Positions 52,271 through 61,818 of a stretch of 64,000 nt of DNA are shown here, piece by piece. The DNA lies in assembly GCF_016904945.1 (NCBI RefSeq), contig NZ_JADIKF010000035.1:62001-126000 (forward strand). Reading direction: 5' to 3'. The position numbers were made by a program, and so were the translations under genes. The number at the start of each line of letters is the position of its first letter. The stretch's first letter is position 1. The stretch comes from Dyella mobilis (GTDB lineage Bacteria; Pseudomonadota; Gammaproteobacteria; Xanthomonadales; Rhodanobacteraceae). The notes beneath the pieces were generated by a model. That model made no database searches and was not told the DNA's origin. It saw nothing but the letters and a program-made list of their open reading frames with translations.

Positions 52271-52831
52271 ATGAGTGTTACCCGTACTGTCGATCAGGAA
52301 GAACTCGACCGATTGTTGCTACGCGTTGGCGATCACGATCGCGAGGCATTCGCCGAGCTCTATCGCCGATCGTCGCCGCGCCTGTACGGGGTATGCCTCA
52401 GAATGCTCACGGATCCGCGCGAAGCCGAAGAAGTGTTGCAGGAAGCCTATGTTTCCATCTGGCAGCGTGGCGCGACCTTCGAACGCGGCCGCGCCGGCGC
52501 CATGACCTGGATGGTGTCGCTGGTACGTAACAAGGCCATCGACCGGTTGCGCCAGCATGCAAACGTGCAAATGGATCACGACTTCGCCATCGACAGCATC
52601 GCCGACGACGAGCCCACGCCAGTGGCCAAGGTGGAAAGCCATCAATCCTACCGACGCCTGGAAGAATGCCTGCAGCAGCTGGATGTGCAGCAACGCCGTT
52701 CGATCCGCGAAGCGTTTTTCAGCGGCAACACCTACCACGAACTGGCGCACCGGGCACAGGTACCCCTTGGCACCATGAAGAGCTGGATCCGCCGTGGCTT
52801 GCTGCAACTTCGCACGTGCCTTGAAACATGA
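52271..52831 (+). CDS. ECF sigma factor, SigK type
   Basis: The 186-residue protein has region 2 (LYGVCLRMLTDPREAEEVLQ then EAYVSIWQRG) and region 4 (HELAHRAQVPLGTMKSWIRR) of sigma-70 factors. The SigK-type pairing is shown by the anti-sigma gene that overlaps by 4 nt. It follows the lipocalin by about 130 nt with a GC-rich hairpin in between. It probably drives the two GCATCC/CCGTATA promoters at 43.9 and 44.8 kb, closing a positive loop. Confidence 0.9.
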   Translation: MSVTRTVDQEELDRLLLRVGDHDREAFAELYRRSSPRLYGVCLRMLTDPREAEEVLQEAYVSIWQRGATFERGRAGAMTWMVSLVRNKAIDRLRQHANVQMDHDFAIDSIADDEPTPVAKVESHQSYRRLEECLQQLDVQQRRSIREAFFSGNTYHELAHRAQVPLGTMKSWIRRGLLQLRTCLET

Positions 52832-53559
52832 ATACGCATAACGACGACGATCGCAATAATCTCCGTTACGCCGAATACGTGCTCGGGGTGCTGGACGCGG
52901 ATACCCGCGCAGCTGTGGCACGCGAGATGATTGAAAACGCAGAAGCCGCCACCGCCGTGGCACGTTGGCAACGTCACCTGATTCCGCTGGCGGATACGCT
53001 GCCGGATGCAACACCGCCGGCACGTGTATGGATCCGTATCACCCAAAGCCTGAAATGGAGCGAAGCGCGCCAGCCCGCGCCGCGTCGTTCGTTGCTTGAA
53101 AGTCTGCGCTTGTGGCAATGGATCGGCGTGGGTGCGTCGGTGCTCGCTGCTGCATGCATCGTGGTGCTTATCCGCACCATGGCCGTGCCGACGCCGCAGA
53201 TCGTGGCGAACACCGTGATGGTATCGAGCATCAGGCAGACCAATGGCGTGGTCGGCTGGACCGCCACCATGGATCTGTCGCGCAAGGAAATGATTGTGGT
53301 CTCCGCCAGCCCAACGGCTTACACGAAAAATCGCAGCACGCAGCTCTGGCTGATTCCCCGCGGCGGAAAACCCATTTCCGTGGGCGTATTCAAGCCAAAC
53401 GACACCAACGTCATGTCGCTATCTCCTGCGCTACTTTCCCAACTCGGTCCGACTGCAATTCTCGCGGTATCGCTGGAGCCGCTGGGTGGTTCGCCGACCG
53501 GACAACCTACTGGTCCAGTCGTCGCACAAGGCCAGATCGGAGCCGCACCTGATGTTTAG
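52828..53559 (+). CDS. RskA-type anti-sigma factor
   Basis: The 243-residue protein has an N-terminal sigma-binding part (LRYAEYVLGVLDADTRAAVA), one membrane helix at residues about 95-117 (WIGVGASVLAAACIVVLI) and a C-terminal periplasmic RskA domain with TQLWLIPRGGKPISVGVF. The layout is that of membrane anti-sigma-K factors that hold the sigma factor until an envelope signal arrives. It is coupled to the sigma gene (ATGA). Confidence 0.9.
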   Translation: MNTHNDDDRNNLRYAEYVLGVLDADTRAAVAREMIENAEAATAVARWQRHLIPLADTLPDATPPARVWIRITQSLKWSEARQPAPRRSLLESLRLWQWIGVGASVLAAACIVVLIRTMAVPTPQIVANTVMVSSIRQTNGVVGWTATMDLSRKEMIVVSASPTAYTKNRSTQLWLIPRGGKPISVGVFKPNDTNVMSLSPALLSQLGPTAILAVSLEPLGGSPTGQPTGPVVAQGQIGAAPDV

Positions 53560-53763
53560 GCACACTTGAATTGCTCAGCTCTGTGTTCGTGCTCTATTGA
53601 TCGACGTTATCAGCTGAGAGCACGGCCATAGCCGCCCTCCCCTTATGGCAGTCCCTAATCATCTAGCAACGCGATCGCGGTCATGGGGGCGCTGCATCCA
53701 GTTGAGATACTGGCTCCGACGATGATGGAAGTAAGTCGCCAGTGCGACCCAGGACGGTTTGGC

Positions 53764-54630
53764 TCAGATCGCGCTCGACACCAATTCGCGCAGGACCGCT
53801 TCCAGCTCGACCTCGCCGTGAATGATGCCGTCTGGGTGTCCTTCGAAATCGATCCAACCTTGGTTGAATCCGTCCAGCATGCGCATCCTTGGCAGCGGAT
53901 GTCTCATGCCCTGCGAACGGAACAGTGTCTCCCAAGTCTGCCTTTCAACGATTTCGGCTCGCACCGGGCGATTGAGCACCAGAGCAAAGGCCGACGCCAG
54001 TTCGTTGGGGCACACGCGCTGCGGGCCTTCGAGTTCGACAATGCGCACGCCTCTCCACGTTTGCCGCAGCAAGGTCGCCGCAACGCGTCCGACGTCCGCC
54101 GTTGCGACCATCGGCACAGGTTTGTCGAGCGGGTATAGGAAGCTGGCTATCACGCCGTGGTCGCGTGCGGGCGCAACATCCCATGCTGCGTTTTCCATAA
54201 ACCAACCGGGCCGCAGGAACGTCACTGGTATCGGCAGCTCGCGCAATGCCGCCTCCATCAAGGTGCGTTGAGTCAGCAGATTGGCCTCACCGGCCTGGGC
54301 GCCGATGGTTGACAGGCAAACCACCTTTGCAGGTCGCGCTTTCAAAATCGCCATGGACACGGCCTCTATCACCGCACGCGCTTCGGGAAAACCCGGTTCC
54401 GGATCGAAGTCCGACGGAGGCAGGATAAAAACGCCCGTCGCACCGTCAAAGGCGGCGGAGAGAGATGCCGCATCTTCCATGCGCGCGGTTGCGATTTCGC
54501 AGCCCCGTTCCGCCCATGCCTTGGCGCGTACGGCGTCACGCACGACCGCACGAACCGGCAGACCCGCCGCTAATAGCTGGCTCGCAACCGCTCCGCCAAC
54601 CTTGCCGGTAATTCCCGTAATGGCATACAT
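53764..54630 (-). CDS. NmrA-like NAD(P)-binding protein
   Basis: The 288-residue protein starts MYAITGITGKVGGAVASQLL, a Rossmann motif of atypical SDR/NmrA-like proteins. VVRDAVRAKAWAERGCEI and VTFLRPGWFMENAAWD, typical of this group, follow. No catalytic Tyr-Lys pair is evident, as in NmrA-type redox sensors or quinone oxidoreductase-like proteins. GAGGAGAAAG precedes ATG 54630. It is divergent from a LysR gene. Confidence 0.85.
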   Translation of the reverse strand: MYAITGITGKVGGAVASQLLAAGLPVRAVVRDAVRAKAWAERGCEIATARMEDAASLSAAFDGATGVFILPPSDFDPEPGFPEARAVIEAVSMAILKARPAKVVCLSTIGAQAGEANLLTQRTLMEAALRELPIPVTFLRPGWFMENAAWDVAPARDHGVIASFLYPLDKPVPMVATADVGRVAATLLRQTWRGVRIVELEGPQRVCPNELASAFALVLNRPVRAEIVERQTWETLFRSQGMRHPLPRMRMLDGFNQGWIDFEGHPDGIIHGEVELEAVLRELVSSAI

Positions 54631-54894
54631 GAATCTTTCTCCTCGCTGGTTTAAATGAGTGGGGGCTGCGCCCGTGGTGACCGAGGGTCGATCGATGAAC
54701 GAGAGAAGTGTCTCGGTTGGGCGCATTTTGGGGAAATGCCGAGCACAACGAAATGACATGAATGGCACTAGATAGATGACAAAAAATCACTAATAAAGCA
54801 TGCTTGGCGCAGGTGGCGGGCATCGATTTCCAATGCAGCGTGCTGGCCTTTGACGACCGCTTGCGGTCAATCGCCCAACTTCAGTCGAGCAGCC

Positions 54895-55809
54895 ATGAGA
54901 TCGAGTAGCGAGAAGTTGTCCGGGGGTATCAGCGTGTTTGCCGCCGTCGTCGACGCAGGGACGTTTGCAGCGGCTTCAGAAGTGCTGGGCATGTCTCCGC
55001 CCGGCGTCAGTCGTGCGATCGCCAGGCTGGAAAAGAAGCTGAAGATCCGGCTCTTCAACCGCACGACGCGCTCGGTTTCCCTGACTGAAGAAGGGCGCCG
55101 TTTTTATGAGCAGGTCATGCCTCACCTTGCCGGGCTTGAAGAAGCGGCTGCCGCCGCGGCGGGCGGCGCATCAGCGGTGCGCGGAAAGCTGCGAATAAAT
55201 CTGGACCCGGTCATTTACTTAACCATACTCGGGCAACGACTCGATGCGTTTATGGATGCACACCCCGATCTCGAAATCGAATTTATCGCGCGCGACCATC
55301 TTGGCGACCTGGTCATGGACGGTTTCGATCTTGCCCTGCGCTTTGGCGAACCCAAAGCATCCACCTTGATCGCGCGAAAACTGCTCGACACGGCGGTTGT
55401 TACGGTCGCAGCTCCGTCGTACATCGCTCACTGGGGGCGCCCTGCAAAACCGGAAGACCTTGCAAGCAAAAAGCACCGATGCCTGGAATTTCGCAATCCG
55501 GAGACCGGCAAGCCGTTCTCGTGGGAATTCCATCGCAAACGCAAACGCATCGCCATCGACACGCGAGGGCGCCTTACGGTCAACGATCCCAGCGCACTTT
55601 TCAACGCATGCCTGGCCGGTTCCGGCGTTGCGCAAATGCTGCTACTCGGGGCCGAGCATCTGATTGCCGATGGCCGCCTAATCAATCTTTTTCCTGATTG
55701 GGCAGACGAGCGGTATCCATTATTTGCTTACTATCCGTCGCGGCACCTCCTGCCGGCGAAGACAAGAGCCTTTCTTGACTTCGTTATCGAGCTGACGGAC
55801 GGTAAGTAG
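54895..55809 (+). CDS. LysR-family regulator
   Basis: The 304-residue protein has HTH sequence VDAGTFAAASEVLGMSPPGV then SRAIARLEKKL, and the usual co-inducer domain. It is divergent from the NmrA-like gene and probably regulates it. ATG 54895 is preferred to the longer frame at 54850, since LysR proteins start just before the first helix. Confidence 0.88.
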   Translation: MRSSSEKLSGGISVFAAVVDAGTFAAASEVLGMSPPGVSRAIARLEKKLKIRLFNRTTRSVSLTEEGRRFYEQVMPHLAGLEEAAAAAAGGASAVRGKLRINLDPVIYLTILGQRLDAFMDAHPDLEIEFIARDHLGDLVMDGFDLALRFGEPKASTLIARKLLDTAVVTVAAPSYIAHWGRPAKPEDLASKKHRCLEFRNPETGKPFSWEFHRKRKRIAIDTRGRLTVNDPSALFNACLAGSGVAQMLLLGAEHLIADGRLINLFPDWADERYPLFAYYPSRHLLPAKTRAFLDFVIELTDGK

Positions 55810-55979
55810 TGCGGTTGTTCGACGCTTGGTGTCGCATCAAGACGCCGTATAGAGAAAATATCTGCTTTCGACTTCGGATTCAGCCGGTCGATGCAACACA
55901 CTGAAGACTGCGCGCGCAACGGGAGTGTTGCGAGATGTCCCAACGACCGAAGATTTATTACAACGAATTCCAGAAGACG

Positions 55980-56885
55980 CTAAGGCCGAATGTTTTCACC
56001 CGGCGTGGCCAACTCTTGAGTCACCCAGTCGATAAAAACGCGGACGCGTGGTGAAAGCTGGCGGCTATGCGGATAAAGCAGCGATACCGGCGTGGGTGAA
56101 GCCGGAAAGTCGGGAAGCACCGATATCAGTGCTCCTGCCGCCAGGTCCGCTTGTACGTGATAACGAGGTACCTGGATCAATCCGAGCCCGAGTTTGGCGG
56201 CCATGACGTAGGTTTCCGCGCTGGTAACAGTCACCGTTGACGGCAGCGTGATATTTCTTAGCGTGCCGTTGACCGTGAACTCGAGCGGCAATGCCATGCC
56301 GCTGGCCGACGAAATAAAACCGATGCTCACGTGCCCGGCAAGTTCATCGATGCTGCGAGGGTTGCCGTGCCGCGCAACATAGGAGGGACTGGCGCAAGTC
56401 ACTTCGTCAAGCAGCGCCACGCGCCGTCCGACCATCGCACTGTCCTGCAGGTCGCCGACGCGCAGTACGCAATCGACGCCTTCGCGCACCAGGTCGACCA
56501 GGCGATCACCCTCGCCGATATGCAGTTGAAGGTTGGGATAGCAAGTGAGAAACCCCGGTAGTGCAGGCAACAGGAAGTGGCGCGCTAGCGTGCCGTGCAC
56601 ATCGACCCGCAGCAGGCCGCGCGGTTTGGCGTCACTGAAGGCTGCCTCGGCATCTTCCACATCGCCCAAAATCGTAATGCACCGGCGGTAGTACGCCTCG
56701 CCATCCAGAGTGGCTTTTACATGGCGGGTGGTTCGCTGCAGCAAGCGCACACCCAGCCGCTTTTCCAGATCCTTGATCACCTGGGTGGCGGTCGAACGAG
56801 GCCAGTCGAGATCCTGTGCGGCCAGGGTGAAGCTTTGCCGTTCGACGATCCGGGTGAACAGCCGCATGACGTCCAGACGGTCCAT
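55980..56885 (-). CDS. LysR-family regulator
   Basis: The 301-residue protein has MDRLDVMRLFTRIVERQSFT, then DWPRSTATQVIKDLEKRLGV, the winged HTH, and the sensor domain that follows. ATG 56885 matches the family start; the open frame to 57107 runs past the intergenic operator. It is divergent from an SDR gene at 57007 with a palindromic site in between. Confidence 0.9.
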   Translation of the reverse strand: MDRLDVMRLFTRIVERQSFTLAAQDLDWPRSTATQVIKDLEKRLGVRLLQRTTRHVKATLDGEAYYRRCITILGDVEDAEAAFSDAKPRGLLRVDVHGTLARHFLLPALPGFLTCYPNLQLHIGEGDRLVDLVREGVDCVLRVGDLQDSAMVGRRVALLDEVTCASPSYVARHGNPRSIDELAGHVSIGFISSASGMALPLEFTVNGTLRNITLPSTVTVTSAETYVMAAKLGLGLIQVPRYHVQADLAAGALISVLPDFPASPTPVSLLYPHSRQLSPRVRVFIDWVTQELATPGENIRP

Positions 56886-56928
56886 AGCCCACACTATTGT
56901 TCGCTTATACGGAATTATATTGCCATAA

Positions 56929-56950
56929 ATTTGGTGATTATTTACCAAAT
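56929..56950. promoter_or_regulatory. Probable LysR operator
   Basis: ATTTGGT-(8 nt)-ACCAAAT is a perfect 7-bp inverted repeat between the LysR gene and the SDR operon. Its size and position fit a LysR recognition site. Confidence 0.65.
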
Positions 56951-57006
56951 TAGAAAGTCTAGAGTTCTCCCCAAGCCGGCACAAGGCCGGAATCCGGAGA
57001 AAACTC

Positions 57007-57747
57007 ATGAACAAGCCAATGCAGAAAGTCGCCCTGGTGACAGGCGCTTCGCGCGGGATAGGCGCCGCGATCGCGCAACGTTTGGCCAACGATGGCTTTA
57101 CCGTCATCGTGAACTACACGGAAAGCGCCGCACCGGCGGAGGCCTTGGTGCGCGCGATCGAACAGGCCGGCGGCCGTACTCTTGCCGCAAAGGCCGATGT
57201 CAGCGATGCCGCCGATGTACGTCGACTTTTCGATGCCGCGGAGACCGCTTTCGGCGGCATCGATGTGTTGGTCAATAATGCCGGCATCATGAACCTTGCC
57301 AGCATCGCCGACACCGACGATGCCTCGTTTGATCGCCAGATCGCGGTCAATCTGAAAGGTACGTTCAACACGCTGCGCGAAGCGGCAACGCGCCTGCGCC
57401 CGGGCGGCCGTATCATCAATTTTTCCTCTAGCGTCGTTGCGTTGCTGCAACCGACTTACGCGGTGTACGCGGCGACCAAGGCCGGCGTCGAAGCGATGAC
57501 GAGTGTGTTTGCCAAAGAGCTACGCGGGCGCGCTATCACTGTCAACGCCGTTGCACCGGGTCCGACCGCGACCGATTTGTTCCTCAAAGGCAAACCGCAG
57601 GAAGTGGTCGATCGCCTCGCCAAACTCGCTCCGCTTGAGCGCTTGGGGCAGCCTGGCGATATCGCCAATACGGTGGCGTTTCTGGCGGGCCCCGATGGCG
57701 CCTGGGTCAACGGCCAGGTACTACGCGCCAACGGCGGAATCATCTGA
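57007..57747 (+). CDS. Short-chain dehydrogenase (3-oxoacyl-reductase-like)
   Basis: The 246-residue SDR has VTGASRGIGAAIAQRL, LVNNAGIMN, FSSSVVALLQPTYAVYAATK (with YxxxK) and NAVAPGPTATDLF, and a C-terminal DGAWVNGQVLRANGG. Its fold binds NADP(H). GGAGA precedes ATG 57007. It is first in a two-gene operon, regulated by the divergent LysR. The substrate is unknown. Confidence 0.92.
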   Translation: MNKPMQKVALVTGASRGIGAAIAQRLANDGFTVIVNYTESAAPAEALVRAIEQAGGRTLAAKADVSDAADVRRLFDAAETAFGGIDVLVNNAGIMNLASIADTDDASFDRQIAVNLKGTFNTLREAATRLRPGGRIINFSSSVVALLQPTYAVYAATKAGVEAMTSVFAKELRGRAITVNAVAPGPTATDLFLKGKPQEVVDRLAKLAPLERLGQPGDIANTVAFLAGPDGAWVNGQVLRANGGII

Positions 57748-57815
57748 TCACACGGGAATGGCAGCGCAAGCCGTCGCGCATTTTTTCTCAACTTCGCAAA
57801 CAAGGAATCCCAATC

Positions 57816-58727
57816 ATGAAGCAGGTTATCGTCATTACCGGTGCATCCAGCGGCTTCGGCGCGCTGGCTGCTCGAGCGCTGGCCCATGCCGGTCATACTG
57901 TCTACGCGAGCATGCGCGAAACCACGGGGCGCAATGCACCGCAAGTTGCCGCCGTACAGCAGTATGCGGCCGAGCATGCTGTCGACCTGCGTACCGTCGA
58001 GTTGGATGTCGCCTCGGAAGCATCCTGCGAAGCAGGCATCCACACGATCATCGCGGCGCACGGCAGACTCGATGTAATCATCCACAACGCAGGTCATATG
58101 TCGTTCGGGCCAGCCGAGGCCTTTACGCCAGAGCAATTCGCCCAACTCTACGATATCAACGTGCTGAGCACGCAACGGGTGAACCGTGCCGCGCTTCCGC
58201 AGTTGCGCAAACAGCAGCAAGGACTGGTGATCTGGGTTTCGAGCAGCAGCGCGCGTGGCGGTACGCCGCCTTATCTGTCTCCGTACTTTGCAGCGAAAGC
58301 AGCGATGGATTCGCTCGCCGTGAGCTACGCCAGCGAGCTATCGCGCTGGGGCATCGAAACGTCGATCATCGTGCCGGGTGCGTTTACCAAGGGCACCAAT
58401 CATTTTTCCCATTCGGGCTCGCCCGCCGATCAGGCTCGTGCTGCCGAATACGATCAAGGTCCTTATGCCGGCCTGCCAGAGCAAAGTCTTAAAGGTCTCG
58501 CTTCGCTAGAGCCGGCTGACGCCAACGCAGATGCTGTTGCGGACGCTATCGTTGAGGTTGTGAATATGCCCTTTGGCAAGCGTCCATTCCGCACGCATAT
58601 CGATCCATCTCAGGATGGTTGCGAGATCGTCAACGGTGTTGCGGACCGAGTTCGGGCGGAACTGTTTCGTCGTATTGGCCTTGACGATTTGCTTCATCCG
58701 CGAGACCTCGCTCAATCGGTTAGTTGA
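57816..58727 (+). CDS. Short-chain dehydrogenase, second of the pair
   Basis: The 303-residue SDR has ITGASSGFGALAARALAHAG, NAGHMSFGP, VSSSSARGGTPPYLSPYFAA (with YxxxK) and the PG motif (IVPGAFTKG). It is longer than a classical SDR, with a C-terminal 60-residue extension. It follows the first SDR by 68 nt and an AAGGAATCC site. The substrate is not known. Confidence 0.9.
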   Translation: MKQVIVITGASSGFGALAARALAHAGHTVYASMRETTGRNAPQVAAVQQYAAEHAVDLRTVELDVASEASCEAGIHTIIAAHGRLDVIIHNAGHMSFGPAEAFTPEQFAQLYDINVLSTQRVNRAALPQLRKQQQGLVIWVSSSSARGGTPPYLSPYFAAKAAMDSLAVSYASELSRWGIETSIIVPGAFTKGTNHFSHSGSPADQARAAEYDQGPYAGLPEQSLKGLASLEPADANADAVADAIVEVVNMPFGKRPFRTHIDPSQDGCEIVNGVADRVRAELFRRIGLDDLLHPRDLAQSVS

Positions 58728-59102
58728 AATCAACGTGGTTCTATGCCGAACGTTTCGACGCTACGCTGCCTTGGTAATCGCCTGCTGAGTTCCTCCATCG
58801 TGATGCTCCGTCGTGTATGGCCCGGCGCCGCGTTTTCATGCCGGGCCCTCTTCACCCGAGTTGCAGGACACATCCGAGGTCCGCATTGCGCGGCCGCAAT
58901 GAAGGGCGGTGAAGGTGCGCTTATCGACGCCACGATTCTGCAGAGAACAGCAGAACGAAGGTTGATCTGCCCTACCCCGATAACCACCCCTAATCACCCT
59001 GCACCATTCCACCTTGGGCTGACCTTCCGTACGACGGGCCTTCAAAAAAAACGACCGACTAGATTCTGGGTTGCGGCGAATACACAGCGACAGTTCTCTT
59101 AT
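58728..59102. other. Intergenic stretch with a repeated motif
   Basis: No gene or hairpin terminator is convincing. CCGATAACCACCCCTAATC at 58978-58996 shares 16 identical bases with a site at 43813. It may be a regulator site or part of a transcript end. Confidence 0.45.
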
Positions 59103-59759
59103 TCAATCCAACAAGACCTCGTCTATATCTTCGAAGGGAGACGCCCTGTCAATGGGCATGACTCTGGCTAGTTCCTTTTGTCGCGCTAGACCGGCGTCTT
59201 TGTAGCGCCAAAATCGCATATGTAGATTATCCTTATCCTTTAATCCTAAAGTTATAAGCATGCCGCATTTTATCGAATGAATCAGGAGAATGGGCAATGC
59301 AAAAATAAATAGATATCTTTTAATTTTACGGTATCGAAACCTTGCCAACAGTACCGCAGATGGAATGTGTCCTGACTTCGCCCCCTTCTCCAGCATTTTT
59401 CCGGCCATTGGACGATCTTGAAAAATATCTAGTCGCGCAATCATAAATGCCCCCATAAATGGAGACGATTTGTTTGCTTTTAAAAAATAGCGCATACCCA
59501 TTCTTGCGTTGCGCGCCAACCTTTTTCCCAGGAATAGCGCCTCGCCCGCAGCAACAAGAACCTCAGGATCAGTCGACCGCATACCGAAATTCGCAAAGAA
59601 TTCGTATTCGGAGCTTAATCCTGTACGCTGCGCGATTAGTGGAAATTTATGGATCAGCATGGCTGCGGCAATTGCAGCTTTAGGATCACCCCCTCGCGCA
59701 GAAGCAACCTTATCCCAAAGTAAGGCGGTGTTGCTTTCTTCAGATTTGATCATTGACAT
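59103..59759 (-). CDS. Sel1-like repeat/TPR-like membrane-anchored protein (tentative)
   Basis: The 218-residue protein is helical, with segments such as ARNARMGMRYFLKANKSSPF and GKMLEKGAKSGHIPSAVLLA that resemble Sel1-like repeats. One hydrophobic segment follows (YLFIFALPILLIHSI). The ATG at 59759 overlaps the end of the Pro-rich frame at 59750. The base composition is more AT-rich than the flanks. The function is unknown; it may sit in an effector/immunity-type pair. Confidence 0.55.
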   Translation of the reverse strand: MSMIKSEESNTALLWDKVASARGGDPKAAIAAAMLIHKFPLIAQRTGLSSEYEFFANFGMRSTDPEVLVAAGEALFLGKRLARNARMGMRYFLKANKSSPFMGAFMIARLDIFQDRPMAGKMLEKGAKSGHIPSAVLLARFRYRKIKRYLFIFALPILLIHSIKCGMLITLGLKDKDNLHMRFWRYKDAGLARQKELARVMPIDRASPFEDIDEVLLD

Positions 59760-60019
59760 GGATTCTGAGTGCCTGCCGGCAATACTGGTGGTGCGAACCA
59801 AGGTATAACCCCGGGCGGCACGATCAAAGGTGGCTCGTCTCCAGGTAGCCCACCCCGGGGCGGTTCGTCCACAGGTTCTGTTGAAACTGGAGGTGTCTCA
59901 GTAGGCGGGATGGGCTCATGTACCTCCCCAAGGCATTCCAGCGCCTGACTCAATACTTCTGCAGTTGGCATCGTGTCAGCAACTATAGCTTTGGGTGTGG
60001 CCGCGGCTCCGGCCAGCAC
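59750..60019 (-). CDS. Short Pro-rich frame, possible C-terminal piece of a larger protein
   Basis: The 89-residue frame is rich in Pro, Glu and Gly (PIPPTETPPVSTEPVDEPPR...). It uses a GTG start at 60019 with no ribosome site and overlaps the next gene start. It may be a genuine linker-like protein or the tail of a truncated surface or effector protein. Its coupling to the Sel1-like gene is the main reason to keep it. Confidence 0.35.
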   Translation of the reverse strand: MLAGAAATPKAIVADTMPTAEVLSQALECLGEVHEPIPPTETPPVSTEPVDEPPRGGLPGDEPPLIVPPGVIPWFAPPVLPAGTQNPCQ

Positions 60020-60046
60020 ATTTACCGACGCATCGGTTGGGCAGCA

Positions 60047-61063
60047 TTACTTCGGCGCGCGCTGTGCCATCACCATAGCCTGCATGACCGCCTTGGCCAC
60101 CGCACCCGGCTGATCGATCTGGATGTCATGCGAGGTATTGGCGACGTGCACCAGCGTACCGCTGGAGGACGTGGCGACGATCTGCGCCTGCGTGTGGGCG
60201 CGGGCTTCTTCCAGCCCTTTGCGGTCACGCGGCAACGCATCGGCGTAGGTGCTGGCGGCGGACAGCACGATCAGGGGTGTCGAACCGTGCGTCTCCTGCT
60301 TTGACACGGGCTGTTTGAATATCTCGACATTGTTTTGAAGTACCGACAGCACGGTGTGCCAGTACGCCGGCTTCGACATGAGGGCCAGGTTCACCGCGTT
60401 GAGCTTGGCGCTGGCGAGCGGATCGGGTCCGCCGAGACATTGACTCAGTTTCGGATCGGCGGATGACAGTTCGTGCTTTTCGGCGGCGGCCTCGCATTGG
60501 CGAATAAACGCGAACCGCTGTACCGAGAGGGTGTCTTCATCCTTTTGCCAGCCAGGAGCGAACCGGCCGATGTCTTGTGCGGGCGGATCGAGCAAAACCA
60601 TCGCGCTCACGTCCGTCGGATAGCGACTCGCGTACAGCCGAACGATGTTGCTGCCCAGCGAATGCCCCACCATCACCAGAGGAGTGGCAAGGCCGGCGCG
60701 CTGGATCAGCGCATGCAGATCCGACACGTCGGCATCGAGACCTCGCGGCAACGGCCCCTCGCTGCTGAAGCCGAACCCTGCCCGGTCGTATGCGCAGACG
60801 CGCGCGTGCGCGGCCAAGAGCGGCTGCACCTTGTACCAGGTGGAGGAGTCGGCGACCGCGCCGGCCTCCAACAGGATGGTCTGCGGCCCGCTGCCCGAAC
60901 AACGCAGATTGAGGTAGCGGCCTTGGCCGAGGTCGATCAGCTTCGCCTCGTGCGCATAGCTGTCCGGTATGCGCTGCGAGGTGGTGCCGTGGCTGGCTCC
61001 AGTGGCCGTGGCCTGGCCGAACATCGCGGCCAACAGGAGGGCGCCGCTCGCCTTCAGGTACAT
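60047..61063 (-). CDS. Exported alpha/beta hydrolase
   Basis: The 338-residue protein has a signal peptide (LKASGALLLAAMFGQATATG) and an alpha/beta-hydrolase fold: oxyanion-region LLEAGAVADSS, CAYDRAGFGFSS, nucleophile elbow VMVGHSLGSN, a later acidic residue and catalytic His in ANTSHDIQID. It is probably periplasmic. The substrate is unknown. Confidence 0.88.
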   Translation of the reverse strand: MYLKASGALLLAAMFGQATATGASHGTTSQRIPDSYAHEAKLIDLGQGRYLNLRCSGSGPQTILLEAGAVADSSTWYKVQPLLAAHARVCAYDRAGFGFSSEGPLPRGLDADVSDLHALIQRAGLATPLVMVGHSLGSNIVRLYASRYPTDVSAMVLLDPPAQDIGRFAPGWQKDEDTLSVQRFAFIRQCEAAAEKHELSSADPKLSQCLGGPDPLASAKLNAVNLALMSKPAYWHTVLSVLQNNVEIFKQPVSKQETHGSTPLIVLSAASTYADALPRDRKGLEEARAHTQAQIVATSSSGTLVHVANTSHDIQIDQPGAVAKAVMQAMVMAQRAPK

Positions 61064-61375
61064 CCTGTTCAAGGTATGTCTCCCCTCGATGGTCCGGACA
61101 GCACGCCGAATAACCCCCTTCATCGACATGAGGCGACGCAGGAAGTTCAGGGAGTTCGGATCACGTGGGCAAAATGGGTGTGTACCGCTGAGCGGAAGAA
61201 GCGGATGACCTTGGCCAGTCCCTCGTTAACGGCCCGCTCTTTATGCCTCGATTTAAGAGTGACGCAAATCAACGGAGACGCCTCACAGCAAAGCTGTCAA
61301 AACAGGAATAACAACACAAAGCGATAACGAGACGTGGTCTCGGGAATGGAGCTTTCGTCAGGCTATCGGGCCACG

Positions 61376-61696
61376 CTAACGTTCGCCATGCAATTTTCCC
61401 CACTGAGCCAACGCATCGAGCGAAGGACGAAGTGTTTCTCCCAATGGCGTAAGCGCATAGCCCGCGTGCAGCTCCAGCTCAGCGCCATGGTGCATCACCA
61501 TGCCGTCGCGCTGAAGTTGTGTCAGTTGCTGATTGAGGACTTTGTGCGAGATGCCGGGCATGGCGCCTTGCAGCTCGTTGAATCGTTTGGCGCCCGAGGC
61601 CAGCTCCCACAGGATCGCTGGCTTCCATTTGCCGGCGATCGCTTTCAAGGCAAGCTCAACCGGACAGATAAAGGTGTTCTGTTCAAGCAGAGACAT
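61376..61696 (-). CDS. HxlR-family transcriptional regulator
   Basis: The 106-residue protein has the HxlR winged-helix motif: CPVELALKAIAGKWKPAILW, FNELQGAMPGISHKVLNQQL and YALTPLGETLRP. The early Cys (residue 11) is a typical redox-sensing position. It is divergent from a monooxygenase-like gene at 61819, its likely target. Confidence 0.9.
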   Translation of the reverse strand: MSLLEQNTFICPVELALKAIAGKWKPAILWELASGAKRFNELQGAMPGISHKVLNQQLTQLQRDGMVMHHGAELELHAGYALTPLGETLRPSLDALAQWGKLHGER

Positions 61697-61818
61697 GGCG
61701 ATCCATCTTCGTTGGAGTCGGCACGCTCAACCCGACTGCGCGAGGTTACCGGATGGTGCGTATCGCGCCGCCTTCCAAGAAAACATAATGCGGCCACCAT
61801 CCATGGCCATCGCGGAGA

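Noticed and set aside
58743..59171. Plus-strand 142-codon frame
   Set aside because: It has low-complexity, shadow-like composition, no ribosome site, and overlaps the Sel1-like gene end.
60473..61327. Long plus-strand frame opposite the alpha/beta hydrolase
   Set aside because: It is antisense to a clear hydrolase; the composition is that of a mirror frame in GC-rich DNA.
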